Shown piece by piece: positions 1 to 7,652 of a stretch of 64,000 nucleotides of DNA. Origin of the DNA: Jaenimonas drosophilae. Taxonomy: Eukaryota; Euglenozoa; Kinetoplastea; Trypanosomatida; Trypanosomatidae. The stretch spans positions 1 through 64,000 of the forward strand of contig JASAON010001649.1 of the NCBI GenBank assembly GCA_030849065.1, written 5' to 3'. Every line of letters begins with the position of its first letter. Position 1 is the stretch's first letter. The notes under the pieces are model-generated. The model saw only the letters and a list, made by a program, of their open reading frames with translations. It ran no database searches and had not been told where the DNA came from. The translations under genes and the position numbers were made by a program.

Positions 1-738
1 GTGCTCTCCCTCCCACCTGACATCGTCCTGGTCGAGGGGTATGGTGCATGAGAGGCCGTCGGTGGTCGCTCCATCGGGGTCGAATTGTGTGGGGATGGCA
101 CGGATTCGGTCGCTGGGCGGACATTTCCCCGGACCACGATCACTGATGGGGTAGCGCCACGCTCACCTCCCAACCCCCGTTGCGATGAGGCGGCCGCCCT
201 CTGCCGCTCCCCCCGTCTCGTGACGAGGGGGTCACCACTCACAAACTCCACCGCCCCATACAAGATAAAAAAAACTCCACAGCCAATAATCGCTTGACAC
301 AAGTCGCTCAATATGGCAGACATCCCTGATGGGATACTTCAAGATGGGAGCGCGTGTGTGTGTGCGTGTCTGTGTAGTGGTACGCTGCCAAACTGGTCAG
401 ATTGTATATGCGAGAGCGTGTGCCTCAATGTCAATGTCGGTGTCACTTTTCTGTAAGTGCCAAAGGACAAGGAATGAAAATACCAAAGTTAGACATGCCC
501 AGCAAGCCAGCAACACCAATACCCTAACGCCCTCTGACAACAAACCGCCCGAATGAAACGGAAACACAGACGCAGCCCCACCACCTCTCCTTTGTCAGGA
601 TCACCGCAACCAACCTTTTCCCGCTATTGCCATCCAAACAGTTAAGCTGCGCATTGGGAGAAATAGCGATGTACGAAAAACACTGCCCCGCTGCCATCCG
701 CAGCCTTCCCCACCACCACCATCATTTACCCCCAGGCA
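1..738. other. Gene-poor left edge
   Basis: I see no convincing gene here. Short open frames exist on both strands, but none has a recognisable domain or a plausible start. On the minus strand, about 160 bases run open from the window edge to a stop near 163-165 without any ATG. A short T/G-rich stretch lies near 350-380. The region may belong to a neighbouring transcription unit on the other strand, but the window does not show that. Confidence 0.5.
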
Positions 739-1140
739 GCCTAGAAGCCACGAGAGTATCTATGAACGGGGATTCACTGGATGCGACCACGATCGCACCA
801 GTATCGAAGAACTGCGATTCGGTGGATGCGGCCTAGAAGCCACGAGTATCTATGAACGGGGATTCACTGGATGCAGCCCAGAAGCGACGAGTATCTATGA
901 ACGGGGATTCACTGGATGCGGCCAAGATCGCACGAGTATCTATGAACGGGGATTCACTGGATGCGACCACGATCGCACCAGTATCGAGGAACTGCGATTC
1001 GGTGGATGCGGCCTAGAAGCCACGAGTATCTATGAACGAGGATTCACTGGATGCGGCCAAGATCGCACCAGTATCGAAGAACGGACGGTGATTCACTGGG
1101 GGCAGCCTAGAAGCCACAAGTACCGAAGAACTGTGATTCG
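739..1140. repeat. 45-bp minisatellite
   Basis: A tandem array of about nine imperfect units with a basic period near 45 bases. Recurrent blocks are 'acgagtatctatgaacgggg', 'attcactggatgcggcc' and 'aagatcgcaccagtatcg'. Some units carry the variant block 'gaactgcgattcggtggatg'. Because the period is a multiple of three, reading frames repeat as 15-residue units on both strands (for example RVSMNGDSLDAAKIA on +), but stops interrupt them. Units decay rightward and can be followed weakly to about 1280, where the sequence turns G-rich. A decayed coding repeat is possible, but a non-coding minisatellite is the simpler reading. Confidence 0.85.
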
Positions 1141-1289
1141 GTGGAGGCTGGTTGGGTTGGATGGGTATGGAAAAGCGATGATTCAACGATTGCGGCTGGT
1201 GTTCGGGGGGAAGCAAGGGGCGGCGATTGAATGGGTGGGGCATCAATCGCGCGGGTGTTGGGGGGCGATGATTCTGCTGGTGGGGCCCA

Positions 1290-1850
1290 AATTGCCGGAT
1301 CGTGGGGCGGGGGGGGTTGATAGCTCCAGGACGGGCTGTTTGCGTTGGGCGATTGCGTTGGCATGGTTTGGATCCGGGGTGGTTGGTTTCTTTTTCGCGT
1401 CCGTGGTTGGGTGTTTTTTTCTGGGGGGGGGGGCGTTTTGGGGCGGTGGGGGGCGGGGTTGGGGGGGGGGCCATGGGGGTGGGGTGTGGTTGAGGGGGGG
1501 GCCACGGGCGTGAGGGGGGGGGGGCGGCTCCGGGTTCAATAGGGGTTGTTGTGATGAGGTTTTCCGGTGCGGGGGTGCCAATTTGGGCTTGGGGGGGTGG
1601 GGGGGGGGTGGTGGTTGTTTGTTGTGTGCAGGGGGGGGGGGGCGGGTTGTTGGGTTGGAGGGGGTTGCGTTGGCGGGTGTGGTGTCTTCTATTGTTGCTC
1701 TTGGTGGTGGTTTTATTGGTTGGGGTGCGGTTGGTATGCGTTATGGTGTGTGTTGGGCGGGGGGGGGTTGCGGGGTGGGATTGGGTCAATGGAGTGGGGG
1801 GTGGTGGCTGGTGAATGGGTATGTGTTATCGCGATGCGGGGGCGGCGCGT
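1290..1850 (+). promoter_or_regulatory. G/T-rich tract, candidate transcription start region
   Basis: The + strand is extremely G-rich and C-poor, with G runs of up to 12 (for example 1423-1433 and 1631-1642) separated by short T-rich stretches. Many G-tracts lie close enough to form G-quadruplexes. The tract ends just before the first + strand gene, and every later gene is on the + strand. In African trypanosomes, GT-rich sequences at transcription start regions are known to support RNA polymerase II initiation. A similar role here is inferred from composition and position only; no promoter motif is visible. Confidence 0.45.
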
Positions 1851-1930
1851 TGCTTATAGCTCTGCGCGAGTTGTTTTGTTAATACAATCCTGGAGTTTTG
1901 TGTTCCATTTTGTTCTTTCCTGGTTGCGCG

Positions 1931-1933
1931 TAG
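1931..1933 (+). promoter_or_regulatory. Predicted spliced-leader acceptor, first gene
   Basis: A T-rich pyrimidine run (about 1900-1922) precedes a TAG ending three bases before the ATG at 1937. If used, the 5' UTR would be extremely short. It supports the 1937 start. Confidence 0.45.
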
Positions 1934-1936
1934 GAA

Positions 1937-2530
1937 ATGCGTTTCTTTTTGATTCTACAGGTATTATCTATAGCTCTTTTGTCATGCGTGCTTTTGTTGC
2001 CTGTTGATGAGTTGACACCGCCAGATGAAGTAGTGACAAACTTTACTGAGGATTCTTTGGTTCAACTCTTTGGAAATGACAGGTCACTGAGCCATAAACA
2101 GACAAGGGATATGTACCGCAGTCTACTGGCATCGATTAATACTACAATCCGCGGACTAAGTGATGATATTTCGTTGTCGTCGCGAGCAGCGACTTGCAGC
2201 AGAATGAGGTCCACCGCTCGGCGATATGCCCGTAGTAGAGATTCTGTTGCTTTTACCGATATTCTTCTCCAGGCTCGGGATAGTTATGTGCATGGTGTCA
2301 GATTCTTTCCTCTTGCTGTGCGGCAAGATTTAAGGATGCTCGCTACACAGGGAAACGTTTCATTTTTGGCTATTCGAATGACTATGCATCAGATCTGGGA
2401 CTGTCTATTTCCTTCCGCTGCGCGTGGAGGGTGTCCGTCTTATGAGTTTCTGAAATTTGTCGCTGGAAAGGATGATCGCATCATTCTGGGCTCGTGTACA
2501 AAAAGTAACGAGGGCTTTAATAATCTGTGA
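1937..2530 (+). CDS. Small predicted secreted protein, unknown
   Basis: A 197-residue protein that I do not recognise. Residues 1-22 form a hydrophobic signal-peptide-like segment (MRFFLILQVLSIALLSCVLL). The remainder has no further membrane segment, so secretion or lumenal location is likely. Possible N-glycosylation sequons are at N35, N68 and N140. Cysteines at about 87, 156, 166 and 187 could form two disulphides. The central part is helix-prone and basic. The start is supported by an AG acceptor a few bases upstream. It is the first gene of the + strand array, directly after the G/T-rich tract. Confidence 0.7.
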   Translation: MRFFLILQVLSIALLSCVLLLPVDELTPPDEVVTNFTEDSLVQLFGNDRSLSHKQTRDMYRSLLASINTTIRGLSDDISLSSRAATCSRMRSTARRYARSRDSVAFTDILLQARDSYVHGVRFFPLAVRQDLRMLATQGNVSFLAIRMTMHQIWDCLFPSAARGGCPSYEFLKFVAGKDDRIILGSCTKSNEGFNNL

Positions 2531-2648
2531 TCAACGCTAGTATCTGTTGAACAATCTATCTTAGCTTGACTGGAGCTTTTTGAGTTCGCTTTGTTGAGTT
2601 CACATGGTTTGTGGTTCTTCTTTCTGCTTTTGATTAGTTTGAGCTTAC

Positions 2649-2650
2649 AG
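2649..2650 (+). promoter_or_regulatory. Predicted spliced-leader acceptor, TXNDC9 gene
   Basis: A T-rich stretch (about 2600-2645) is followed by 'gagcttacag', placing an AG 14 bases before the ATG at 2664. Confidence 0.45.
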
Positions 2651-2663
2651 ATTTTCCACAAGA

Positions 2664-3233
2664 ATGGCCCAACTAAGTGAAGAGGCTGTCCTTCAAATCG
2701 CTCAGACGATTGAGCGTGCTGTAGATGACCAAATGGAGCAGATGGATCAGATGGATGACGAAGAGATCTTTGCAATTCGAAAGCGAAGAATGCAACAACT
2801 GAAGGAGACTCAACAACGTAGAGATGAGTGGCTGAAAAGGGGACATGGTCAGTACCTTGAAGTGACTGATCCGCAGAGTTTTTTCGATAATGTTCGAAAC
2901 TCTGAGCGTGTTGTGGTTCACTTCATGCGCAGGAGCACTCCGCGGTGCGAGGTAATTGAGAGGCATCTGCGTATCATTGCACAGGAGCATTTTGAGTCAA
3001 GGTTCTGCTATGTGGATGTGGAGCGCGTTCCATCGCTCCCAGAGCGTTTCAATGTAATGATGCTACCAACTTTGATGTTGGTGGAAAAGCAGAACACGTT
3101 TCACAGTATCATTGGGTTTGATGAGTTTGGTGGAAATGACGAGTTTACCACAGACACGGTGAAAAAAGTTCTTGCCTACTACGGTATGATAAATGATAAG
3201 GGCATGTTTGCTGCTGATCAGAACGATGACTAA
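2664..3233 (+). CDS. TXNDC9: TXNDC9 / phosducin-like protein 3
   Basis: A 189-residue thioredoxin-fold protein of the phosducin-like 3 family. An acidic, helical N-terminus (1-60) leads to the family signature around GHGQYLEVTD, then VVVHFMRRSTPRC, where the thioredoxin active site would be. As usual in the family, the CxxC pair is missing and only the second cysteine remains, so it is not a redox enzyme. The segment RFNVMMLPTLMLV followed by GFDEFGGNDEFTT is also typical. In other eukaryotes this protein binds the chaperonin CCT and modulates actin and tubulin folding. Its neighbour is tubulin cofactor A, which fits. Length is close to that of other members. Confidence 0.88.
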   Translation: MAQLSEEAVLQIAQTIERAVDDQMEQMDQMDDEEIFAIRKRRMQQLKETQQRRDEWLKRGHGQYLEVTDPQSFFDNVRNSERVVVHFMRRSTPRCEVIERHLRIIAQEHFESRFCYVDVERVPSLPERFNVMMLPTLMLVEKQNTFHSIIGFDEFGGNDEFTTDTVKKVLAYYGMINDKGMFAADQNDD

Positions 3234-3432
3234 CTGCTTTCATTGATTCCACGATTCGGTGAAAGCACATGACCGATTATTTGGTAAGATTATGACTGCC
3301 GTGCGGAGTTCGCAAAACTTTCATAAGATCCAGAGTAACAAATCTTGGCGACAATAATGATAGTTGTATTTAATTGCGCCTGGTCTATTTGGTTCTGTTG
3401 TGACTTTCTTTAGCATTCAGTGTCAAACAATA

Positions 3433-3831
3433 ATGTCTACAGAAGAACAGCACACCACAGAAGCCCAGCCGAATCGGTTTGCACGCAAAATCAAGGAAGT
3501 GGAGCCAGCATCTACGAAGAATCTTCGCATTAAGACAAATTCTTTGAAGCGCACAATAAAAGATCTGGATTTCGCAAAAAAGGAAGTTGCTCGCGAGACA
3601 GAGCGGCTGGACGAGATTTCTGCAACGCAGCCAGATCGCATTCCTCAGCAGAAGAATGTGTTGGATGAAGCAAATATGATGGTCCCTCACTCTGAGAATA
3701 GAATTCGCACAGCTGTGAAAGATTTGAGCGATTTCCTTGAAAAAGAGGGTAATTTGGCGGATGCTACAGAACTTGTGGAGACTGCACGAGCAGCCATTGA
3801 GGAAGCAAACACTGTTCTTGCTGACGGCTAA
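3433..3831 (+). CDS. TBCA: Tubulin-folding cofactor A
   Basis: A 132-residue all-helical protein. Matching features are LRIKTNSLKRTIKDLDF near the N-terminus (helix 1), a second helix containing QQKNVLDEANMMVPHSENRI, and a third helix ending near LVETARAAIEEA. This three-helix arrangement and the MMVP turn are characteristic of TBCA, which captures beta-tubulin released from CCT. The reading frame is open further upstream but only from a non-ATG codon, and 3433 is the first ATG. It directly follows the CCT modulator TXNDC9/PhLP3. Confidence 0.88.
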   Translation: MSTEEQHTTEAQPNRFARKIKEVEPASTKNLRIKTNSLKRTIKDLDFAKKEVARETERLDEISATQPDRIPQQKNVLDEANMMVPHSENRIRTAVKDLSDFLEKEGNLADATELVETARAAIEEANTVLADG

Positions 3832-3974
3832 GTGAAACATATCAAATTACATAAGCTCTCTTGATTGACATTTGCCAGCAAGATATTACATCAAGCACTT
3901 TTTCTTGAGTTTCATTGCCAATCATTTGTTTCTATCTGTTTCTTGCGGCTGCATGTTCAGTTTCCTCTGTTGTT

Positions 3975-3976
3975 AG
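3975..3976 (+). promoter_or_regulatory. Predicted spliced-leader acceptor, MCM7 gene
   Basis: The run 'tttcctctgttgttag' ends in an AG 20 bases before the ATG at 3997. The frame is open upstream of this site without an ATG, so the acceptor helps settle the start. Confidence 0.5.
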
Positions 3977-3996
3977 AGTATGTGGTAGCGCGAAGG

Positions 3997-6171
3997 ATGC
4001 AAGGGACTGATAAGCGCTTGTCTGCGGCAGCAACTGGAAAGTACCCAAACTATATTGCGGATCGTGAGTCGTGCAAGGCGTTCTTTGAGCAGTTTCGAGA
4101 TTCAAATGGATCTCAGAAATACTTGATCATCGCTTCTGAAATAGCTCATAGGCGAGCATTAACATTTCCTCTTGCGCTTGATGATATCTCCAGTCACGGT
4201 GATGCTCATTTAGCTCAGCGTATACAAATGAATGTAGTTGGATACATGGAAGAGTTGTACGACATTATCGATGAATTAATTCCATCGGTCAATCATGCTG
4301 AAGATATCATCGACCAGTTGCAGTCAGAAGCCAGAAGTACAGGACAGACGCTCCCCTCTCTTCTCACCCGCAGGTACGAGCTGGAAATTTCTCCATTGAC
4401 TGGATTTTCGTCTCCAATCTCCTTGAGGCAGCTGAAGGGTGGATCGATCGGAACGCTGTCAGTGCTTCGAGGTATATGTATTGCCGCAACCGCAGTTCGT
4501 CCAAAGCTCTCACTTCTAGTTTCAGTTTGTGAAGTTTGCACCGAAACGACTTTTCAACAGGTTGTGGGTGATCGCCTAACCCCGTTACAGGTTTGTCAAT
4601 CTCAGCGATGCAAACTAAACAATGCGTTAGGGCGTCTCATTCCACAATACAAAGCCAGCAAATTCGTGAAATACCAAGAGCTTAGGCTCCAAGAGCTTCC
4701 ACAAGATGTCCCTCGCGGAGCCATTCCTCGCACAATTCGCGTTCTCTGTGAAGGTGAGCAGACTAGAGTGGCATCACCTGGGCAGGTTGTTCGTGTAACT
4801 GGAACATACTGCCCCGATCCCTCGACGGGGCAAGGCCACGAGGCATTCCGTGCATCGACAATGGTGAAAACGTTGTACCGATCGATCCACATTGAGCTAG
4901 AGAAGCGCAGCTACCAAGAAGCAGCAAATGACTTACGTTCTCAGGTTGAAGATGTTCGAGACTATCCGGATCGAGAGGCTGTCATAGAGAAATTGACGCG
5001 AAGTATCGCACCAGAAATTTGGGGAATGGAGGATGTTAAAAAGGCACTTCTCTGTCAGCTTGTTGGTGGCAGCTCAATCACCAATGGCATTAGAATTCGG
5101 AGTGACATTAATATTCTCTTTATGGGAGATCCCGGAGTCGCAAAAAGTCAACTTCTCAAGTGGATGGCATCTGTAGCAGCCAGATCAGTGTTCACAACGG
5201 GAAAAGGAAGTTCCGGGGTTGGCTTAACGGCCGCTGTCACGCGTGATGTCCATACGGGCGAAGTGATGCTCGAAGGTGGTGCTCTTGTTCTCTCCGATAA
5301 AGGAATCTGCTGTATCGATGAGTTCGATAAAATGGATGATGCCGATCGCACAGCGTTGCATGAGGTAATGGAACAACAAATGGTCTCGATAGCAAAGGCT
5401 GGAATTATTACTTCATTGAATGCAAGGACATCAATTCTCGCTGCCTCCAACCCCAGATACGGACGATGGAGACGTAATGTGTCACCTAGTGAAAATGTCA
5501 ATCTTCCACCAGCATTACTATCGAGGTTTGACCTTTTGTGGCTTCTTCTGGATGAGTCAAGCCGTGACCGTGATGCAGAACTGTCAATGCATGTTACGCA
5601 TGTGCACCTTCACGGGGTTGCCCCAGGCACCGTAGCGGATGCTGGAGTGAGGGGCACGTCTTCCGAATACTTCGGCCGAGATTTTCTCAGGGCATACATT
5701 GGTGAGGTTAAGCGAATCCATCCATACGTTGATCCTTCTGCTGCCCGAGCAATAAGTAACATTTACTGCGAGATGCGGGCACAGAGTGTTCGGCACAGCA
5801 ATGTCGTCACTGCGCGAACGCTTCTTAGCTTGATTCGACTATCTCAAGCTTGCGCACGGCTCAGATTTTCTGAACGAGTTCTTGAGATGGATGTTCGTGA
5901 AGCAGGCAGACTGTTGGATTGTAGCAAAGCCTCTCTACAGAATCGTCCTCTCTCAGAAGTTTCCCGTTCCGTCACTACATCTGATGCATCCATTTTCTCC
6001 ATCATCAAGGAAGTCGCCAGGGGCAAGCGGTCGGTGGATCTCTCCGAAGTTCGCCCCACTCTAATGATGAAGGGTATCGGTGAACCACACCTCCTCAGAT
6101 GCCTGCAGACTTATTCTGAAGTTGGCGTTTGGTCCGTTTCCGGAACAGTAGTTGAGTTTTCAGATGACTGA
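3997..6171 (+). CDS. MCM7: MCM7 replicative helicase subunit
   Basis: A 724-residue subunit of the MCM2-7 helicase, which unwinds DNA at replication forks. The N-terminal domain carries a C4 zinc finger (CEVC and, further on, CQSQRC). The AAA+ domain has the MCM Walker A GDPGVAKSQ (G377, K383), Walker B CIDEFDKM, sensor region around ILAASNPRYGR and the arginine-finger motif LSRFD. The combination GGALVLSDKGICCIDEF, AKAGIITSLNAR and THVHLHG fits MCM7 better than other MCM paralogues. The C-terminus has the winged-helix-like extension. The usual YGRY after AANP is altered to RYGRWRR. The start is placed after a predicted splice acceptor. Confidence 0.93.
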   Translation: MQGTDKRLSAAATGKYPNYIADRESCKAFFEQFRDSNGSQKYLIIASEIAHRRALTFPLALDDISSHGDAHLAQRIQMNVVGYMEELYDIIDELIPSVNHAEDIIDQLQSEARSTGQTLPSLLTRRYELEISPLTGFSSPISLRQLKGGSIGTLSVLRGICIAATAVRPKLSLLVSVCEVCTETTFQQVVGDRLTPLQVCQSQRCKLNNALGRLIPQYKASKFVKYQELRLQELPQDVPRGAIPRTIRVLCEGEQTRVASPGQVVRVTGTYCPDPSTGQGHEAFRASTMVKTLYRSIHIELEKRSYQEAANDLRSQVEDVRDYPDREAVIEKLTRSIAPEIWGMEDVKKALLCQLVGGSSITNGIRIRSDINILFMGDPGVAKSQLLKWMASVAARSVFTTGKGSSGVGLTAAVTRDVHTGEVMLEGGALVLSDKGICCIDEFDKMDDADRTALHEVMEQQMVSIAKAGIITSLNARTSILAASNPRYGRWRRNVSPSENVNLPPALLSRFDLLWLLLDESSRDRDAELSMHVTHVHLHGVAPGTVADAGVRGTSSEYFGRDFLRAYIGEVKRIHPYVDPSAARAISNIYCEMRAQSVRHSNVVTARTLLSLIRLSQACARLRFSERVLEMDVREAGRLLDCSKASLQNRPLSEVSRSVTTSDASIFSIIKEVARGKRSVDLSEVRPTLMMKGIGEPHLLRCLQTYSEVGVWSVSGTVVEFSDD

Positions 6172-6292
6172 GATAGATGCACATTGAATTGAGGGAATTG
6201 TGTATAGCATCAGATTCTAGGAACACTGCGCATAAAATGAGTTGGAAGGTACCGTTGCCATTTGTTCTTCACTCTTGATTTTCATCTGTAAT

Positions 6293-6824
6293 GGTAGATA
6301 CTCTATTCCAAGTTCATCAACATACACACAATGGCTTCTGAGCGTACCTTCATTGCCATCAAGCCCGACGGAGTCCAGCGTGGCCTCGTTGGTGAGATCA
6401 TCGCCCGCTTTGAGCGCAAGGGTTTCAAGCTTGTTTCCCTGAAGATGCTTCAGGCCACCAAGGAGCAGGCCCAGGGCCACTACATTGATCTTGCCAAGAA
6501 GCCGTTCTACAACTCTCTCGTGGAGTACTTCTCTTCTGGACCGATTGTCGCTATGGTGTGGGAGGGCAAGAATGTGGTGAAGAGCGGCCGTGTTCTCCTT
6601 GGTGCGACGAACCCCGCTGACTCTCTGCCCGGAACCATCCGCGGTGACTATGCTGTTGACGTGGGCCGCAACGTTTGCCACGGTTCCGATGCCGTGGAGA
6701 GCGCTGTTCGCGAGATTGCTTACTGGTTCAAGCCTGAGGAACTGACGAGCTGGACTTCCCATTCCAGCGTCCAGATCTACGAGTAATTGAACAAACAGCA
6801 GCGTGATGGTGACGTGAGTATCTT
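6293..6824 (+). repeat. NDPK tandem repeat, copy 1
   Basis: This 532-base unit appears identical, base for base, to 6952-7483. It comprises about 38 bases of 5' flank, the whole coding region and about 38 bases of 3' flank. A unique 127-base spacer (6825-6951) separates the copies. Similarity ends abruptly at both sides. Confidence 0.92.
6331..6786 (+). CDS. NDPK: Nucleoside diphosphate kinase, copy 1
   Basis: A 151-residue NDPK that transfers the gamma-phosphate of ATP to other nucleoside diphosphates through a phosphohistidine. The N-terminal [20 protein letters not shown] matches the family and contains catalytic Lys11. The active-site motif is GRNVCHGSD with His117. The C-terminus [11 protein letters not shown] is of the typical eukaryotic cytosolic type. 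Codons are markedly C/G-ending compared with the neighbouring MCM7, consistent with high expression. It is the first of two identical copies, a common way for kinetoplastids to raise output in the absence of individual promoters. Confidence 0.97.
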   Translation: MASERTFIAIKPDGVQRGLVGEIIARFERKGFKLVSLKMLQATKEQAQGHYIDLAKKPFYNSLVEYFSSGPIVAMVWEGKNVVKSGRVLLGATNPADSLPGTIRGDYAVDVGRNVCHGSDAVESAVREIAYWFKPEELTSWTSHSSVQIYE

Positions 6825-6951
6825 CGTATTTCTTGATTTGCCACTGATCTAATGGACAGTTACTTGCCAATTGGAAGACGTAAGCAACGCGAACACGGAT
6901 GTTGTGATGAGTAATCTTGTTTTTACGCCTACATTCTTTTTGAATTATAAC

Positions 6952-7483
6952 GGTAGATACTCTATTCCAAGTTCATCAACATACACACAATGGCTTCTGA
7001 GCGTACCTTCATTGCCATCAAGCCCGACGGAGTCCAGCGTGGCCTCGTTGGTGAGATCATCGCCCGCTTTGAGCGCAAGGGTTTCAAGCTTGTTTCCCTG
7101 AAGATGCTTCAGGCCACCAAGGAGCAGGCCCAGGGCCACTACATTGATCTTGCCAAGAAGCCGTTCTACAACTCTCTCGTGGAGTACTTCTCTTCTGGAC
7201 CGATTGTCGCTATGGTGTGGGAGGGCAAGAATGTGGTGAAGAGCGGCCGTGTTCTCCTTGGTGCGACGAACCCCGCTGACTCTCTGCCCGGAACCATCCG
7301 CGGTGACTATGCTGTTGACGTGGGCCGCAACGTTTGCCACGGTTCCGATGCCGTGGAGAGCGCTGTTCGCGAGATTGCTTACTGGTTCAAGCCTGAGGAA
7401 CTGACGAGCTGGACTTCCCATTCCAGCGTCCAGATCTACGAGTAATTGAACAAACAGCAGCGTGATGGTGACGTGAGTATCTT
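6952..7483 (+). repeat. NDPK tandem repeat, copy 2
   Basis: Second copy of the 532-base unit at 6293-6824, offset by 659 bases. The downstream flanks diverge right after 'gtgagtatctt'. Confidence 0.92.
6990..7445 (+). CDS. NDPK: Nucleoside diphosphate kinase, copy 2
   Basis: A 151-residue protein identical to that at 6331-6786, including Lys11 and His117 of the active site. Even synonymous sites agree, so the pair is either very recent or kept uniform by gene conversion. The short upstream flank that probably contains the mRNA leader is also copied. Sequence further upstream differs, so each copy relies on its own splice signals. Confidence 0.97.
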   Translation: MASERTFIAIKPDGVQRGLVGEIIARFERKGFKLVSLKMLQATKEQAQGHYIDLAKKPFYNSLVEYFSSGPIVAMVWEGKNVVKSGRVLLGATNPADSLPGTIRGDYAVDVGRNVCHGSDAVESAVREIAYWFKPEELTSWTSHSSVQIYE

Positions 7484-7652
7484 TGTTTTCTTTCATCTCT
7501 CGAAATCTGTTGTCTAACTGCCAAAGATTTGCACTTTGAAGTAATCACCCGAATTCAAAATTCGATATGTCCGTTCTATTGAGGTTCCATTCCAATACTT
7601 CGCTCTTTACTATTTTTTTTCGAAGCGTAATTCTTGAAACCAAGAGCAGCAC

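Noticed and set aside
1..162. Minus-strand frame open to the window edge
   Set aside because: Its translation looks somewhat protein-like, but it has no ATG, is short, and lies at the edge. A divergent gene cannot be claimed from this.
1013..1789. Minus-strand open frame of 258 codons
   Set aside because: It is Pro/Thr/Asn-rich throughout because it is antisense to the G-rich tract and the minisatellite. Overlapping frames are open for the same reason, and no domain is visible.
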